Shown one piece after another: positions 35,082 through 43,036 of a DNA stretch of 64,000 bases (positions within the stretch are counted from its first letter, which is position 1; each line of letters starts with the position of its first letter). The position numbers were made by a program, and so were the translations under genes. Origin of the DNA: DATAXV01 sp036272915. Lineage in GTDB: Bacteria > Chloroflexota > Dormibacteria > Dormibacterales > Dormibacteraceae. Location of the stretch: NCBI GenBank assembly GCA_036272915.1, contig DATAXV010000197.1, forward strand, positions 3,102 to 67,101, read 5' to 3'. A model generated the notes under the pieces. It made no database searches. It was not told where the DNA came from and saw only the letters and a program-made list of their open reading frames with translations.

Positions 35082-35444
35082 ATGACTACACCGAACCAGA
35101 GCAGCACGATCGCCACCAGCCAGCTGCCGGACGTGATCACCGGCTACCTAACCGCGCACCAAGCCCGCGACATCGACACCGCCATCAGCTACTACATCGA
35201 CGACGCCACGGTGATCGACGAGGGCAACACCTACCGCGGTCGCCAGCAGATCAGCGGCTGGCTGCGCCGCTCGGCCAGCGAGTACACCTACACGATCGAG
35301 CTCACCGGCGCCCAGAGGATCGACGAGGACCATTACGTCGCGTTGCACCACCTTGAAGGCGATTTCCCCGGTGGGGTGACTGACCTGCGGTTCACCTTCG
35401 CCCTCCACGAGGGACGGATCGCCCACCTCGCAATCGAACCCTGA
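35082..35444 (+). CDS. SnoaL-like / NTF2-fold polyketide-cyclase family protein
   Basis: 120 residues with an NTF2-like cone fold: VITGYLTAHQARDIDTAISYY (helix 1-2), DDATVIDEGNTYRGRQQISGWL (the family EGxxYxGxxxIxxWL motif), then strands TIELTGAQRIDEDHYVALHHL and LRFTFALHEGRIAHLAIEP. These proteins act as cyclases, isomerases or ligand binders; the function here is unknown. The ATG at 35082 is preferred over earlier in-frame starts as it begins the family domain. Probably controlled by the MerR protein divergent from it. Confidence 0.8.
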   Translation: MTTPNQSSTIATSQLPDVITGYLTAHQARDIDTAISYYIDDATVIDEGNTYRGRQQISGWLRRSASEYTYTIELTGAQRIDEDHYVALHHLEGDFPGGVTDLRFTFALHEGRIAHLAIEP

Positions 35445-35487
35445 CCAACCCACGACAGCGCCGGCGCACGGATACGGGCACAGCCGG

Positions 35488-36320
35488 TCAGTCTCCGCCG
35501 AAGGCGCGGCGGTACCCGGTCGGGACCGTTCCCAGCCCCGTCGAACGTGGAGGCGGAGGTTGGCGGCGCTGCCCAGCCCGCTTCTCCCCGCCACCTCGTC
35601 CATCCCCAGGTCGGTCGTCTCCAACAGCTCCCCGGGCGACGAGCAATCGCTGCTGGGAGATCCAGCGCAGCGGGGTGAGGCCGGTCTCCGCCTGGAAGCG
35701 CCGGATCAACGTTCGGGGCGACAAGTGGGCGCGCTCGGCCAGGCCGCTCAGCGAGATCCGCTCGCCGAGGTGCGCCAGCGCCCAGGCCCGCGTCCCCGCC
35801 AGTGACTCGCCGGCCTCGCCAACCGATCGCTCGATGTACTGGGCCTGACCGCCGTCGCGGTGCGGCGCCACCACCACCCTCCTGGCCATCTCGTTGGCCG
35901 CCGCGGCACCCAGGTCCCGGCGGATCAGGTGCAGGCAGAGGTCGAGGCCGGCGGCGACGCGGCCGAGGTCAGCACCTGTCCCTCGTCGACGTAGAGGACG
36001 TCCGGCTCGACCAGGACCAGAGGAAAGGTCCGGCGTAGATCGTCGGTGTGACGCCAGTGGGTCGTAGCTCGCCGGCCGTCGAGACTGCCGGCCTCGGCGA
36101 GGGCGAAGGCGCCGGTGCAGATCGAGACCAGACGGGTCCCTCTCCGGCGGGCGGCGCGGAGCGCTTCGAGGACCGCCGCCGGGGTGCGGCCGAGGTGAGG
36201 CCAGAAGCCGGGACGATGATCGTGTCAGCTTTCGCCAGAGCGTCCAGGCCGTGGTCGGCGTTGACGCTGAAGCCGGCCCGCGCCGGGTCGGGGCGCCTGG
36301 GCCGAGGCCCGTAGAGGCCT
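35488..36320 (-). pseudogene. broken GlxA-type AraC regulator (DJ-1/PfpI plus AraC HTH)
   Basis: Reading the minus strand from 36320 downward gives pieces of one gene in different frames. These are GLYGPRPRRPDPARAGFS then NADHGLDALAKADTIIVPAS (DJ-1 domain), next GTRLVSICTGAFALAEAG and RRATTHWRHTDDLRRTFPLV (the cysteine elbow region), then DLCLHLIRRDLGAAAANEMA. The AraC HTH follows: LSGLAERAHLSPRTLIRRFQ, TPLRWISQQRLLVAR, LLETTDLGMDEVAGRSGLGS, and GTVPTGYRRAFGG at the end. The order is that of GlxA-type regulators, but I count at least four frame switches, so it cannot make a full protein. The N-terminal about 30 residues are missing at 36320, where a second broken gene begins on the other strand. 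Confidence 0.8.
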
Positions 36321-36600
36321 GATCTCGACCGCCATCGCGGAGCGGGCGGCCGGAGGGGCGACCGTCGCGGCCGTCTGCACGGGCGTGTTGCTGGTGGCCA
36401 GGGCCGGGCTCCGTCAGGGACGTCCGGCGACAACCCACCACGCCGCGCTGGACGACCTCCGCGCCGCGGGGCTGTCGTCGTCGACGGGGTGAGGGTGGTA
36501 GACGACGGCGCGGTCATTACCGCCGGCGGGGTCACCTCTGGCGTCGACCTCGCGCTCTGGCTGGTCGAGCGCGGGCGGGCTGCCGATGCCGCTCGGACCC
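36321..36600 (+). pseudogene. truncated, frameshifted DJ-1/PfpI-family protein
   Basis: Plus-strand coding pieces of a DJ-1/PfpI protein: LISTAIAERAAGGATVAAVC then TGVLLVARAGLRQGRPATTH (the nucleophile elbow AVCTG and the TTH motif), AALDDLRAAG, then after a frame change VVDGVRVVDDGAVITAGGVT and SGVDLALWLVERG. The N-terminal half of the domain is missing, cut at about 36320, and a frameshift lies near 36470-36480. The C-terminal end fades after 36600 and the next 150 bases contain no gene. Confidence 0.72.
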
Positions 36601-36757
36601 AGGAGCGGGGCCTATATGAAGTACGCACCAGGCAGGGCCGTACCCTGTACCGCCTTCTGTGCCTGCTCGAACAAGCGTCCAGCGCCCTCGATGGCCCCAG
36701 CATTGTCTGCCTCGACGGGCTGTCGAAACGCGACGGCTCTGCCGCGCTACGCCCGAG

Positions 36758-37141
36758 TTAGGCGGTTCGCAGATGAGTTTCGCCGCTGCCACGCTGTCGA
36801 TGACGGCGAGGTACGCGGCGACTAGTTGTCCGCGCGTCCGGGGCACGCGGCACTGGGACGATGTCCATATCCAGTGCGTTGGCCAGAGCGACCACTGTGC
36901 CAAGCGTCGGGTTGCGGCCGTCGCCCGTGAAGAGGCGACGCACCGCTTCGGGCTTAACTCCGGCCGCCCGTCCTAGCTCCGCCTTGGATAGGCCCAACTG
37001 CTGGCGGCGCGCGTCCAGAGACCGGACAAAGGCGTCGACGCGGGATATCCTTTCGCGGGCAGCGACATATTCGGCCTCATACTCCGGATCCTTCCGGCGC
37101 TCGGCGAGGTAGCGTTCGGCTGCGGTTCGAGGTTCCGCCAT
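36758..37141 (-). CDS. XRE-family HTH protein, orphan HigA-like antitoxin candidate
   Basis: 127 residues. An N-terminal acidic/helical segment (RYLAERRKDPEYEAEYVAARER) resembles antitoxins of HigA/MqsA type. A Cro/CI-type HTH then follows: QLGLSKAELGRAAGVKPEAV and RRLFTGDGRNPTLGTVVALA with ANALDMDIV. The last 25 residues (TTSRRVPRRHRQRGSGETHL) are basic. A toxin gene would be expected just upstream, but the 57 bases between this ATG and the aroF stop contain none, and downstream is degenerate sequence. It may be a solitary antitoxin or regulator. The upstream region has the partly symmetric GTAACACATATGCTAC at about 37152-37167. Confidence 0.8.
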   Translation of the reverse strand: MAEPRTAAERYLAERRKDPEYEAEYVAARERISRVDAFVRSLDARRQQLGLSKAELGRAAGVKPEAVRRLFTGDGRNPTLGTVVALANALDMDIVPVPRAPDARTTSRRVPRRHRQRGSGETHLRTA

Positions 37142-37198
37142 CCCCTATGAACGTAACACATATGCTACGGATCACAAATTACGAGTGCAGGGCCAACC

Positions 37199-38242
37199 TC
37201 AGACCTTCTCCTTGACCAGCGCGCCGCCGGCCAGGGTCAGTCCGAAGGCGCCGCAGAGTGTGCGGAGCTCGCTCATCAGGCGGTCGTAGTTGGCCAGGTC
37301 GAGCGACTGGGAGCCGTCGGACAGCGCCTCGCCCGGGTTGGGGTGAACCTCGACGATCAGGCCCCTGGCACCGGCGGCGACGGCGGCCAGCGAGACCGGG
37401 CGCACCAGGGACCAGCGACCGGTGCCCTGCGAGGGATCGACCACCACGGGAAGATGGGAGAGCTCGCGGACCAGTGGCACCGCGTTGATGTCGACAGTGA
37501 AGCGGGTCGATGTCTCGAAGGTGCGGATGCCCCGCTCGCAGAGGACCACGTTGCGGTTGCCGCGGTCGAGGATGTACTCGGCCGCCAGCAGCCACTCCTC
37601 GACGGTGGCCGACATGCCCCGCTTGAGCAGCACCGGCGTCTGGCTCCGCCCCACCTCCTGCAGGAGGGCGTAGTTCTGCATGTTGCGGGTGCCGACCTGG
37701 AACATGTCGACGTAGGCGCCGACCAGGTCCACGTCATTGGGCGAGACCACCTCGCTGACCACGCGGAGGCCGGTCTCCTTCCGGGCCAGGGCGAGCAGCT
37801 CCAGGCCGGCCTTGCCCAGGCCCTGGAAGCTGTAGGGCGAGGTCCGGGGCTTGAAGGCGCCCCCGCGCAGCATCCTCGCCCCCTTGGAAGCGACGTGGTG
37901 GGCGGTCGCGAGGAGCATCTCCTCGTTCTCGACCGAGCAGGGCCCGGCCATCATCACGACCTCGTCGCCGCCGATCGGGACCCCGGCGACGTCGATCACC
38001 GTGTCCTGTGCCTGCCACTCCCGGCTGGCCAGCTTGAAGGGCTTGGTCACGGGAATGATCTCCTGCACCCCTGGCATGTGGGACACGGCGTCGCGGTAGG
38101 TGTACGCGTTGGTGCCGATCACGCCGATGACGGAGCGATCCTCGCCGACCATCACCTCGGGCCGCAGGCCGATCTCGTTGATGCGGTCGATGACCGCCTG
38201 GACCTGGGCCTTCTCGGCCTGGTGTGACATGACGATGATCAT
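37199..38242 (-). CDS. aroF: 3-deoxy-7-phosphoheptulonate synthase (DAHP synthase, type I-beta with FL domain)
   Basis: 347 residues; condenses PEP and erythrose-4-phosphate, the first step to chorismate. Residues 1-65 are the ferredoxin-like regulatory domain (IIVMSHQAEKAQVQAVIDRI), as in Thermotoga-type enzymes, which allows feedback control by tyrosine or phenylalanine. The catalytic barrel (about 90-347) has GPCSVENEEMLL, LRGGAFKPRTSPYSFQGLG, TRNMQNYALLQE, LLKRGMSAT, and VDPSQGTGR. The ATG overlaps the aroH stop (ATGA). Last gene of the nine-gene operon. The symbol is by function; naming of this subclass varies (aroF/aroG/aroA). Confidence 0.95.
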   Translation of the reverse strand: MIIVMSHQAEKAQVQAVIDRINEIGLRPEVMVGEDRSVIGVIGTNAYTYRDAVSHMPGVQEIIPVTKPFKLASREWQAQDTVIDVAGVPIGGDEVVMMAGPCSVENEEMLLATAHHVASKGARMLRGGAFKPRTSPYSFQGLGKAGLELLALARKETGLRVVSEVVSPNDVDLVGAYVDMFQVGTRNMQNYALLQEVGRSQTPVLLKRGMSATVEEWLLAAEYILDRGNRNVVLCERGIRTFETSTRFTVDINAVPLVRELSHLPVVVDPSQGTGRWSLVRPVSLAAVAAGARGLIVEVHPNPGEALSDGSQSLDLANYDRLMSELRTLCGAFGLTLAGGALVKEKV

Positions 38243-38649
38243 CGGACAGCCCCCTCGTTCTCGACCTGGGCGCGAGTCCGCTCCCGGTCCTGCTGCAGGG
38301 CCGCGGCGCCACGCAGATAGACGTGATTCATCTCCTTCTGCCTCTGCTCCGTGTTGTAGAGGAGAAGGATGCGAATGCAGCTGGCCACGCCCCTGGGATT
38401 GGACGTGGAGACGTTCATGTCGTGCCCGCAGAGGAGGGGCACGTCGCCCCACCCCATCAGTCGGGCGGCATAGGCGGGAAACTCGGCATTGAGATCAGGG
38501 GTGGTGGTGAAGTAGGCGAAGGCCACCTCTTCGAGGTCGACGCCGTTGCTCTCGACCATCGCCTTCAGCAGCTCGCTCGTCGCCTCCACGATCGACTCCG
38601 AATCGTTGCGGGCGGCCGTGGTCGCCCCCCTGATCCCTCTCACCGGCAT
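38239..38649 (-). CDS. aroH: chorismate mutase, AroH class
   Basis: 136 residues; rearranges chorismate to prephenate, the Phe/Tyr branch. Matches the trimeric AroH fold of Bacillus: MPVRGIRGATT (with the active-site Arg7), ATTARN/ESIVEATSELLKAMV, FAYFTTTPDLNAEFPAYAARLMG (the PDL and FPA motifs) and the late HVYLRGAAALQQD. Start ATG 38649 is chosen because the family begins M-x-x-RGIRGATT; a GTG at 38643 would overlap the trpA stop exactly. Placement inside a trp operon gives the mutase branch the same regulation as the tryptophan branch. Confidence 0.92.
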   Translation of the reverse strand: MPVRGIRGATTAARNDSESIVEATSELLKAMVESNGVDLEEVAFAYFTTTPDLNAEFPAYAARLMGWGDVPLLCGHDMNVSTSNPRGVASCIRILLLYNTEQRQKEMNHVYLRGAAALQQDRERTRAQVENEGAVR

Positions 38650-39431
38650 GCCTGAACCAATTCCTCCAACAACGGTCTGGGGTCGCGCCGCGCCTCCACC
38701 TCGCGGAGAAGCGCGCTGGCGACGACGGCGGCGTCGGCGTGACCCCTGAGCCTCTGGATGTGATCCGGGGTGGAGATGCCGAACCCCGCCGCGACGGGCA
38801 GCCGGCTCCGCTCCGAGATCCGGCCCAGGAGCCCCTGGAGCCCGGGGTCGAGCTCGCTGCGGGCGCCGGTCACTCCGGTCAGTGTGACGCAGTAGACGAA
38901 GCCGCTGCTGACCTCGCAGATGCGGGTGATGCGCTCGTCGGGACTTGTCGGCGCGACCAGGAAGACGGTGTCCAGACCGGCGTCGTGCAGCGGCCCGACC
39001 ATCCCCTCCGACTCCTCGGCGGGGACGTCGGGGACGATCACCCCGGCCACCCCGGCGGCCGCGGCGTCGGCGGCGAAGCGCTCCACGCCGTAGGCCAGGA
39101 CCGGGTTGAAGTACGTCATCAGGACCACCGGCGGCCCCTCCTCGGCGACGGCGGCGGCGACCCTCATGGCGCCCCCCACCGTCATCCCCGCCTGCAGCGC
39201 GGCCTGCCCGGCGACCTGGATCACCGGCCCGTCGGCCATGGGATCGCTGAAGGGGATGCCGACCTCGATGGCGCCGGCACCGGCACTGGCGTAGGTCCGC
39301 CCAAGCTCGATCGACGCGCCGGCGTCGGGAAAGCCAGCCATCAGGTACGGGACGAGGCGAACCCGGCCCTCCTCGCGACCGCGCAGCGCGGTCTCCAGCC
39401 GGCTCGCCGCCACCTCGGTGCCGCCGCTCAT
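38640..39431 (-). CDS. trpA: tryptophan synthase alpha subunit
   Basis: 263 residues; cleaves indole-3-glycerol phosphate to indole and G3P and works with TrpB. Motifs: LVPYLMAGFPDAGAS, EVGIPFSDPMADGPVIQ (with Asp60-equivalent in FSDPMADG), VLMTYFNPVLAYGVERF, VPDVPAEES (loop 6 region) and FVAP-like VFLVAPTSPDERI, then YCVTLTGVTGA and GFGIST for the phosphate site. Catalytic Glu49-equivalent is in IEVGIPF. ATG overlaps trpB stop (ATGA). Confidence 0.97.
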   Translation of the reverse strand: MSGGTEVAASRLETALRGREEGRVRLVPYLMAGFPDAGASIELGRTYASAGAGAIEVGIPFSDPMADGPVIQVAGQAALQAGMTVGGAMRVAAAVAEEGPPVVLMTYFNPVLAYGVERFAADAAAAGVAGVIVPDVPAEESEGMVGPLHDAGLDTVFLVAPTSPDERITRICEVSSGFVYCVTLTGVTGARSELDPGLQGLLGRISERSRLPVAAGFGISTPDHIQRLRGHADAAVVASALLREVEARRDPRPLLEELVQACR

Positions 39432-40630
39432 GACCGGCCCTCCTCGAACTCCTGGACGGAGTGCATGTCCTTGTCACCGCGCCCGCTGAGGCAGATCAGC
39501 AGCCGCGAGCCGGGGCCCATCCGCCGTCCCCGCTCCACCGCCTCGGCGATGGCGTGGGAGGGCTCGAGGGCGGGCATGATCCCCTCCAGCCGCGTGCACA
39601 GGCGGAAGGCGGCGACCGCGTCCTCGTCGCCGATGGCGACGTACTCCGCCCGCTCCTCGTCGCGGAGGAAGGAGTGCTCGGGGCCGACCCCGGGGTAGTC
39701 CAGGCCGGCGGAGATGGAGTGGGTGTTGGCGATCTGCCCGTTCCCGTCCTGGAGGACGTAGGAGTAGCTGCCGTGCAGCACCCCCGGGCGGCCGGCGACG
39801 AGGGAGGCCGCGTTCTCGCCCAGGCCCAACCCCCGGCCCGCCGCCTCGACGCCGATCAGGCGGACGTCGGGGTCGCCGACGAAGGCGGTGAACATACCGA
39901 TCGCGTTGGAGCCCCCGCCGACGCAGGCGAGGACGGCGTCGGGCAGGCGGCCCTCGGCCTCCAGGTACTGCGCTCGGGCCTCGTCGCCGATCACCCGCTG
40001 CAGGTCGCGGACCAGCCCCGGGTAGGGGTGGGGCCCGGCCGCCGAACCGATGATGTAGTGGGTGTCACGGATGTTCGTGACCCAGTCCCGGATCGCCTCG
40101 GTCATGGCGTCCTTGAGGGTCGCCGTGCCCGCCGTCACCGACCGGACCTCGGCGCCGAGCATGCGCATCCGCTCGACGTTCACCGCCTGACGGCGCATGT
40201 CCTCCTCACCCATGTAGACGACACAGTCGAGGCCGAACCTGGCGGAGACGGTGGCGGCGGCCACGCCGTGCATGCCGGCTCCGGTCTCGGCGATGACGCG
40301 GCGCTTGCCCATGCGCACCGCGAGCAGGGCCTGGCCGAGGGCGTTGTTGAGCTTGTGGGCGCCGGTGTGGCAGAGGTCCTCGCGCTTGAGGTGGATCCTG
40401 CAGCCGCCGGCGTGCTCGGAGAGGCGCTCGGCCAGGTAGAGCGGCGTCGGCCGGCCGACGAAGTCCCGGCGGTGGTGCTCCAGATCGCCCTGGAACGAGG
40501 CGTCGGCGCGGGCCTCGGACCAGGCCGCCTCGAGCTCCTCCAGGGCGGGCATCAGCGTCTCGGGGACGTAGCGCCCGCCGTAGGGACCGAACCGGCCCGC
40601 CGGCATGCGCAGTCTGTCAGTGGCGTTCAT
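39428..40630 (-). CDS. trpB: tryptophan synthase beta subunit
   Basis: 400 residues; PLP enzyme that joins indole and serine to tryptophan. Starts MNATDRLRMPAGRFGPYGGR, has the ETLMPALEEL helix, the PLP lysine K93 in HTGAHKLNNALGQ, the AETGAGMHG loop (Glu109-equivalent), and GGGSNAIGMF for the PLP phosphate. The ATG shares one base with the trpF stop (TGATG). The sequence is of the TrpB1 type that pairs with TrpA. Confidence 0.98.
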   Translation of the reverse strand: MNATDRLRMPAGRFGPYGGRYVPETLMPALEELEAAWSEARADASFQGDLEHHRRDFVGRPTPLYLAERLSEHAGGCRIHLKREDLCHTGAHKLNNALGQALLAVRMGKRRVIAETGAGMHGVAAATVSARFGLDCVVYMGEEDMRRQAVNVERMRMLGAEVRSVTAGTATLKDAMTEAIRDWVTNIRDTHYIIGSAAGPHPYPGLVRDLQRVIGDEARAQYLEAEGRLPDAVLACVGGGSNAIGMFTAFVGDPDVRLIGVEAAGRGLGLGENAASLVAGRPGVLHGSYSYVLQDGNGQIANTHSISAGLDYPGVGPEHSFLRDEERAEYVAIGDEDAVAAFRLCTRLEGIMPALEPSHAIAEAVERGRRMGPGSRLLICLSGRGDKDMHSVQEFEEGRS

Positions 40631-41241
40631 CACGACCTCACGACCTGATTTACAGCTTGAACGAAGGCCCGCACCCGCGTCGGATCCTTGGTCCCGGGAG
40701 CGGACTCGACCCCGCTGGACACGTCCACACCGAACGGGCGCAGCCGCCGCACCACCTCGGCCACGTTGTCGGGGTCGAGGCCGCCGGCGACGATCACGCG
40801 GCGCCGGGCGGTGAACCCGGCGGCGAGATCCCAGTCCCAGGTCCTTCCCGTCCCTCCCCGGCCGTCGGCCGACCAGGAGTCGAGCAGCACCGGGTCCGGC
40901 CACGCCGACGCGTCCGGGAGCACGCCGTCGCGGACCTTCAGCACCTTGATCACGTCGACCGGGGCGCGGAAGCCCGGCGCCTCGGCGCCGTGCAGCTGGA
41001 CCCGGTCGAGGCCGACCTGGGCGCAGACCTCCTCCACCTCGCGCTCGGAGGGATCGATGAAGACGCCGACGACGGTGGGACGGCGGGGAAGCTCCGAGAG
41101 GATGCGGCGGGCCGCCTCGGGGGTGATCCGGCGCTTCGACGGGCAGAAGTGGAAGCCGATCATGTCGGCCCCCGCCTCCGCCGCCGCCAGCGCCGAGGCG
41201 GCGTCGGTGATCCCGCAGATCTTGACCATGGTGGCGCTCAC
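40630..41241 (-). CDS. trpF: phosphoribosylanthranilate isomerase
   Basis: 203 residues; Amadori rearrangement of PRA to CdRP. TIM-barrel motifs: MVKICGITDAASALAAAEAG (catalytic Cys in KICGIT), GFHFCPSKRRITPEAAR, VVGVFIDPS, RVQLHGAE, and VIVAGGLDPDNV followed by GVDVSSGVE. The GTG at 41241 overlaps the trpC stop (GTGA); ATG five codons in would also fit. Separate trpF and trpC, not fused. Confidence 0.95.
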   Translation of the reverse strand: MSATMVKICGITDAASALAAAEAGADMIGFHFCPSKRRITPEAARRILSELPRRPTVVGVFIDPSEREVEEVCAQVGLDRVQLHGAEAPGFRAPVDVIKVLKVRDGVLPDASAWPDPVLLDSWSADGRGGTGRTWDWDLAAGFTARRRVIVAGGLDPDNVAEVVRRLRPFGVDVSSGVESAPGTKDPTRVRAFVQAVNQVVRS

Positions 41242-42026
41242 CTGACCCGGAGCTCCTCGATCACGGCGGCGGGGTCGCCGGCCCGCATCAGCGCCTCACC
41301 GACGAGGACCGCGTCCGCCCCGGCGTCGCGCATGCGCCGGGCGTCGGCTGCGCCGTGGATGCCGCTCTCGGCGACGTAGACGATGTCGGGCGGGGCCAGC
41401 GGCCGCAGCCGCTCGGTCAGGCCGATGTCGACCGCGAACGTGGTCAGGTCTCGGTGGTTGACGCCGACCACCCGCGCCCCCGCCTCGAGGGCGAGGTCCA
41501 TCTCGGCCTCGTCGTGGACCTCGACCAGGGCCTCCATGCCCAGCTCCCGGCAGAGGCCGAGCAGCTCGCCCAGCCGGGCCGCGGTCAGGGCCATGACGAT
41601 GAGGAGGATGGCGTCGGCGTCCAGCGCCCTCGCCTCCAGCAGCTGGTGCTCGGTGACGATGAAGTCCTTGCGGATCAGGGGCAGGCCGCTCTCGGAGCGA
41701 GCCTGGACCAGGTGCTCGGGATCGCCGCCGAAGCTGGTCTCCTGGCAGAGCACGGAGATGGCGGAGGCGCCCGCCCGCTCATAGACCCCGGCCAGCCGGG
41801 CCGGCTCGTAGATCGGCGCGAGCAGGCCCATGGTCGGGGTCCGCGCCTTCATCTCGGCGATCACCGCCAGCCGGTCGCCGCGGAGGGCGGGCGCCAGCGG
41901 CACCGCCGGCGGGACCGCCGCCAGCCGCCTCTCCAGGTCGGCCACCGGCCGCATCTGGCGGCGTCGCTCGACCTCGGACTCGGATTCGGCGACCAGGCGC
42001 AGAAGGAGGTCAGGCGCCGTGGTCAC
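41238..42026 (-). CDS. trpC: indole-3-glycerol phosphate synthase
   Basis: 262 residues; closes the indole ring. Catalytic residues of IGPS are all recognisable: Glu and Lys in IAEMKART, Lys in LIRKDFIV, Glu in LVEVHDEAE, Asn in VNHRDLTTF and Glu in AESGI. Several normally invariant neighbours differ: the usual KxxSPSKG reads KARTPTMG, the usual SVLTDxxFFGG reads SVLCQETSFGG, and INNRDL reads VNHRDL. The GTG overlaps the trpD stop. Probably functional, since it lies in an intact operon, but the phosphate/anthranilate pocket is atypical. Confidence 0.92.
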   Translation of the reverse strand: MTTAPDLLLRLVAESESEVERRRQMRPVADLERRLAAVPPAVPLAPALRGDRLAVIAEMKARTPTMGLLAPIYEPARLAGVYERAGASAISVLCQETSFGGDPEHLVQARSESGLPLIRKDFIVTEHQLLEARALDADAILLIVMALTAARLGELLGLCRELGMEALVEVHDEAEMDLALEAGARVVGVNHRDLTTFAVDIGLTERLRPLAPPDIVYVAESGIHGAADARRMRDAGADAVLVGEALMRAGDPAAVIEELRVR

Positions 42027-43036
42027 GGCGCCACCTCCTGGGAGAGGCGGGCCCAGCTCTCGAGCACGGCCGCCGCCCGGCCCTGGTCGATCGACTCGGC
42101 GGCGAGGGCGATCCCCTCCCGCCAGCCCTCGACGGCCCCGGCCACGCGCAGCCCGGCGGCCGCGTTGAGCAGCAGCACGTCGCGCCGGGGCCCGGTGGCG
42201 CCGGAGAGGAGGTCGGTGGCGATGGCCGCGTTGTGCTCGGCGTCACCGCCCTTGATGGTGTCGACCGGGGCCGTGGGCAGGCCCAGCTCGGCCGGCTCCA
42301 GGGCGTAGTCGCGGCGGACGCCGTCCAGCACCTCGACCACCCGCGAGGGCCCGGCGATGCTGAGCTCGTCCATCCCCCCGGCGCCGTGGAAGACCATGCA
42401 GCGGTCCACCCCCAGCCGGGGCAGCACCTGGGCGACCAGGTCGACCAGGTTGGGCTCGGCGACGCCGGTCACCTGCCGGGTGACCCGGGCCGGGTTGCAG
42501 AGCGGGCCGATGATGTTGAACACGGTCCGCACCCCCAGCTCCCGGCGGGGGACGCCGACGAAGCGGAAGGCGGGATGGTAGCGAGGAGCGAGCATGAACC
42601 CGATCCCGGCCCGGTCCACGCACGTCGCCACCGCCTCCGGCGGCAGCTCGATGCGGACGCCGAGCGCCTCGAGCACGTCGGCGGCGCCGCAGCGCGATGA
42701 CTGGGCGCGGTTGCCGTGCTTGGCCACCCGGACGCCGCAGCCGGCCACGACCAGCGCGGCCAGCGTCGAGATGTTGAAGGTCCCGACCATGTCGCCGCCG
42801 GTGCCGACCACGTCCAGGGCACCCGGCTCGACCTCGACGCGAACAGCCAGCTCCCTGGCCGTCCGGCAGAGGCCGGTGACCTCGTCGATGGTCTCCCCCT
42901 TGACGCGGAGGCCCATCATGAAGCCGGCGATCTGGACCGGCGTCGCCTCATCGCGCATGATCAGCGCCATCGTCTCGGCGGCCTCGTCCTCGGTCAGGTC
43001 ATGGCCGCGGGCGAGCCTGCCCAGCGCCGCGATCAC
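42023..43036 (-). CDS. trpD: anthranilate phosphoribosyltransferase
   Basis: 337 residues; transfers the phosphoribosyl group of PRPP to anthranilate. Motifs: LTEDEAAETMALIM in the N-terminal helices, the PRPP loop VVGTGGDMVGTFNIST, KHGNRAQSSRCGAADVLEALG, NIIGPLCNPA and the late KGGDAEHNAAIA. Start GTG 43036 overlaps the trpG stop as GTGA. Not fused to trpG. Confidence 0.96.
   Translation of the reverse strand: MIAALGRLARGHDLTEDEAAETMALIMRDEATPVQIAGFMMGLRVKGETIDEVTGLCRTARELAVRVEVEPGALDVVGTGGDMVGTFNISTLAALVVAGCGVRVAKHGNRAQSSRCGAADVLEALGVRIELPPEAVATCVDRAGIGFMLAPRYHPAFRFVGVPRRELGVRTVFNIIGPLCNPARVTRQVTGVAEPNLVDLVAQVLPRLGVDRCMVFHGAGGMDELSIAGPSRVVEVLDGVRRDYALEPAELGLPTAPVDTIKGGDAEHNAAIATDLLSGATGPRRDVLLLNAAAGLRVAGAVEGWREGIALAAESIDQGRAAAVLESWARLSQEVAP

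Noticed and set aside
36321..36600. Intact small DJ-1 protein on the plus strand
   Set aside because: The first half of the domain is missing and the frame changes between the AVCTG and DGVRVVDDG parts.
37142..37198. HigB-type toxin next to the XRE protein
   Set aside because: The space of 57 bases is too short and holds no frame of the right kind.
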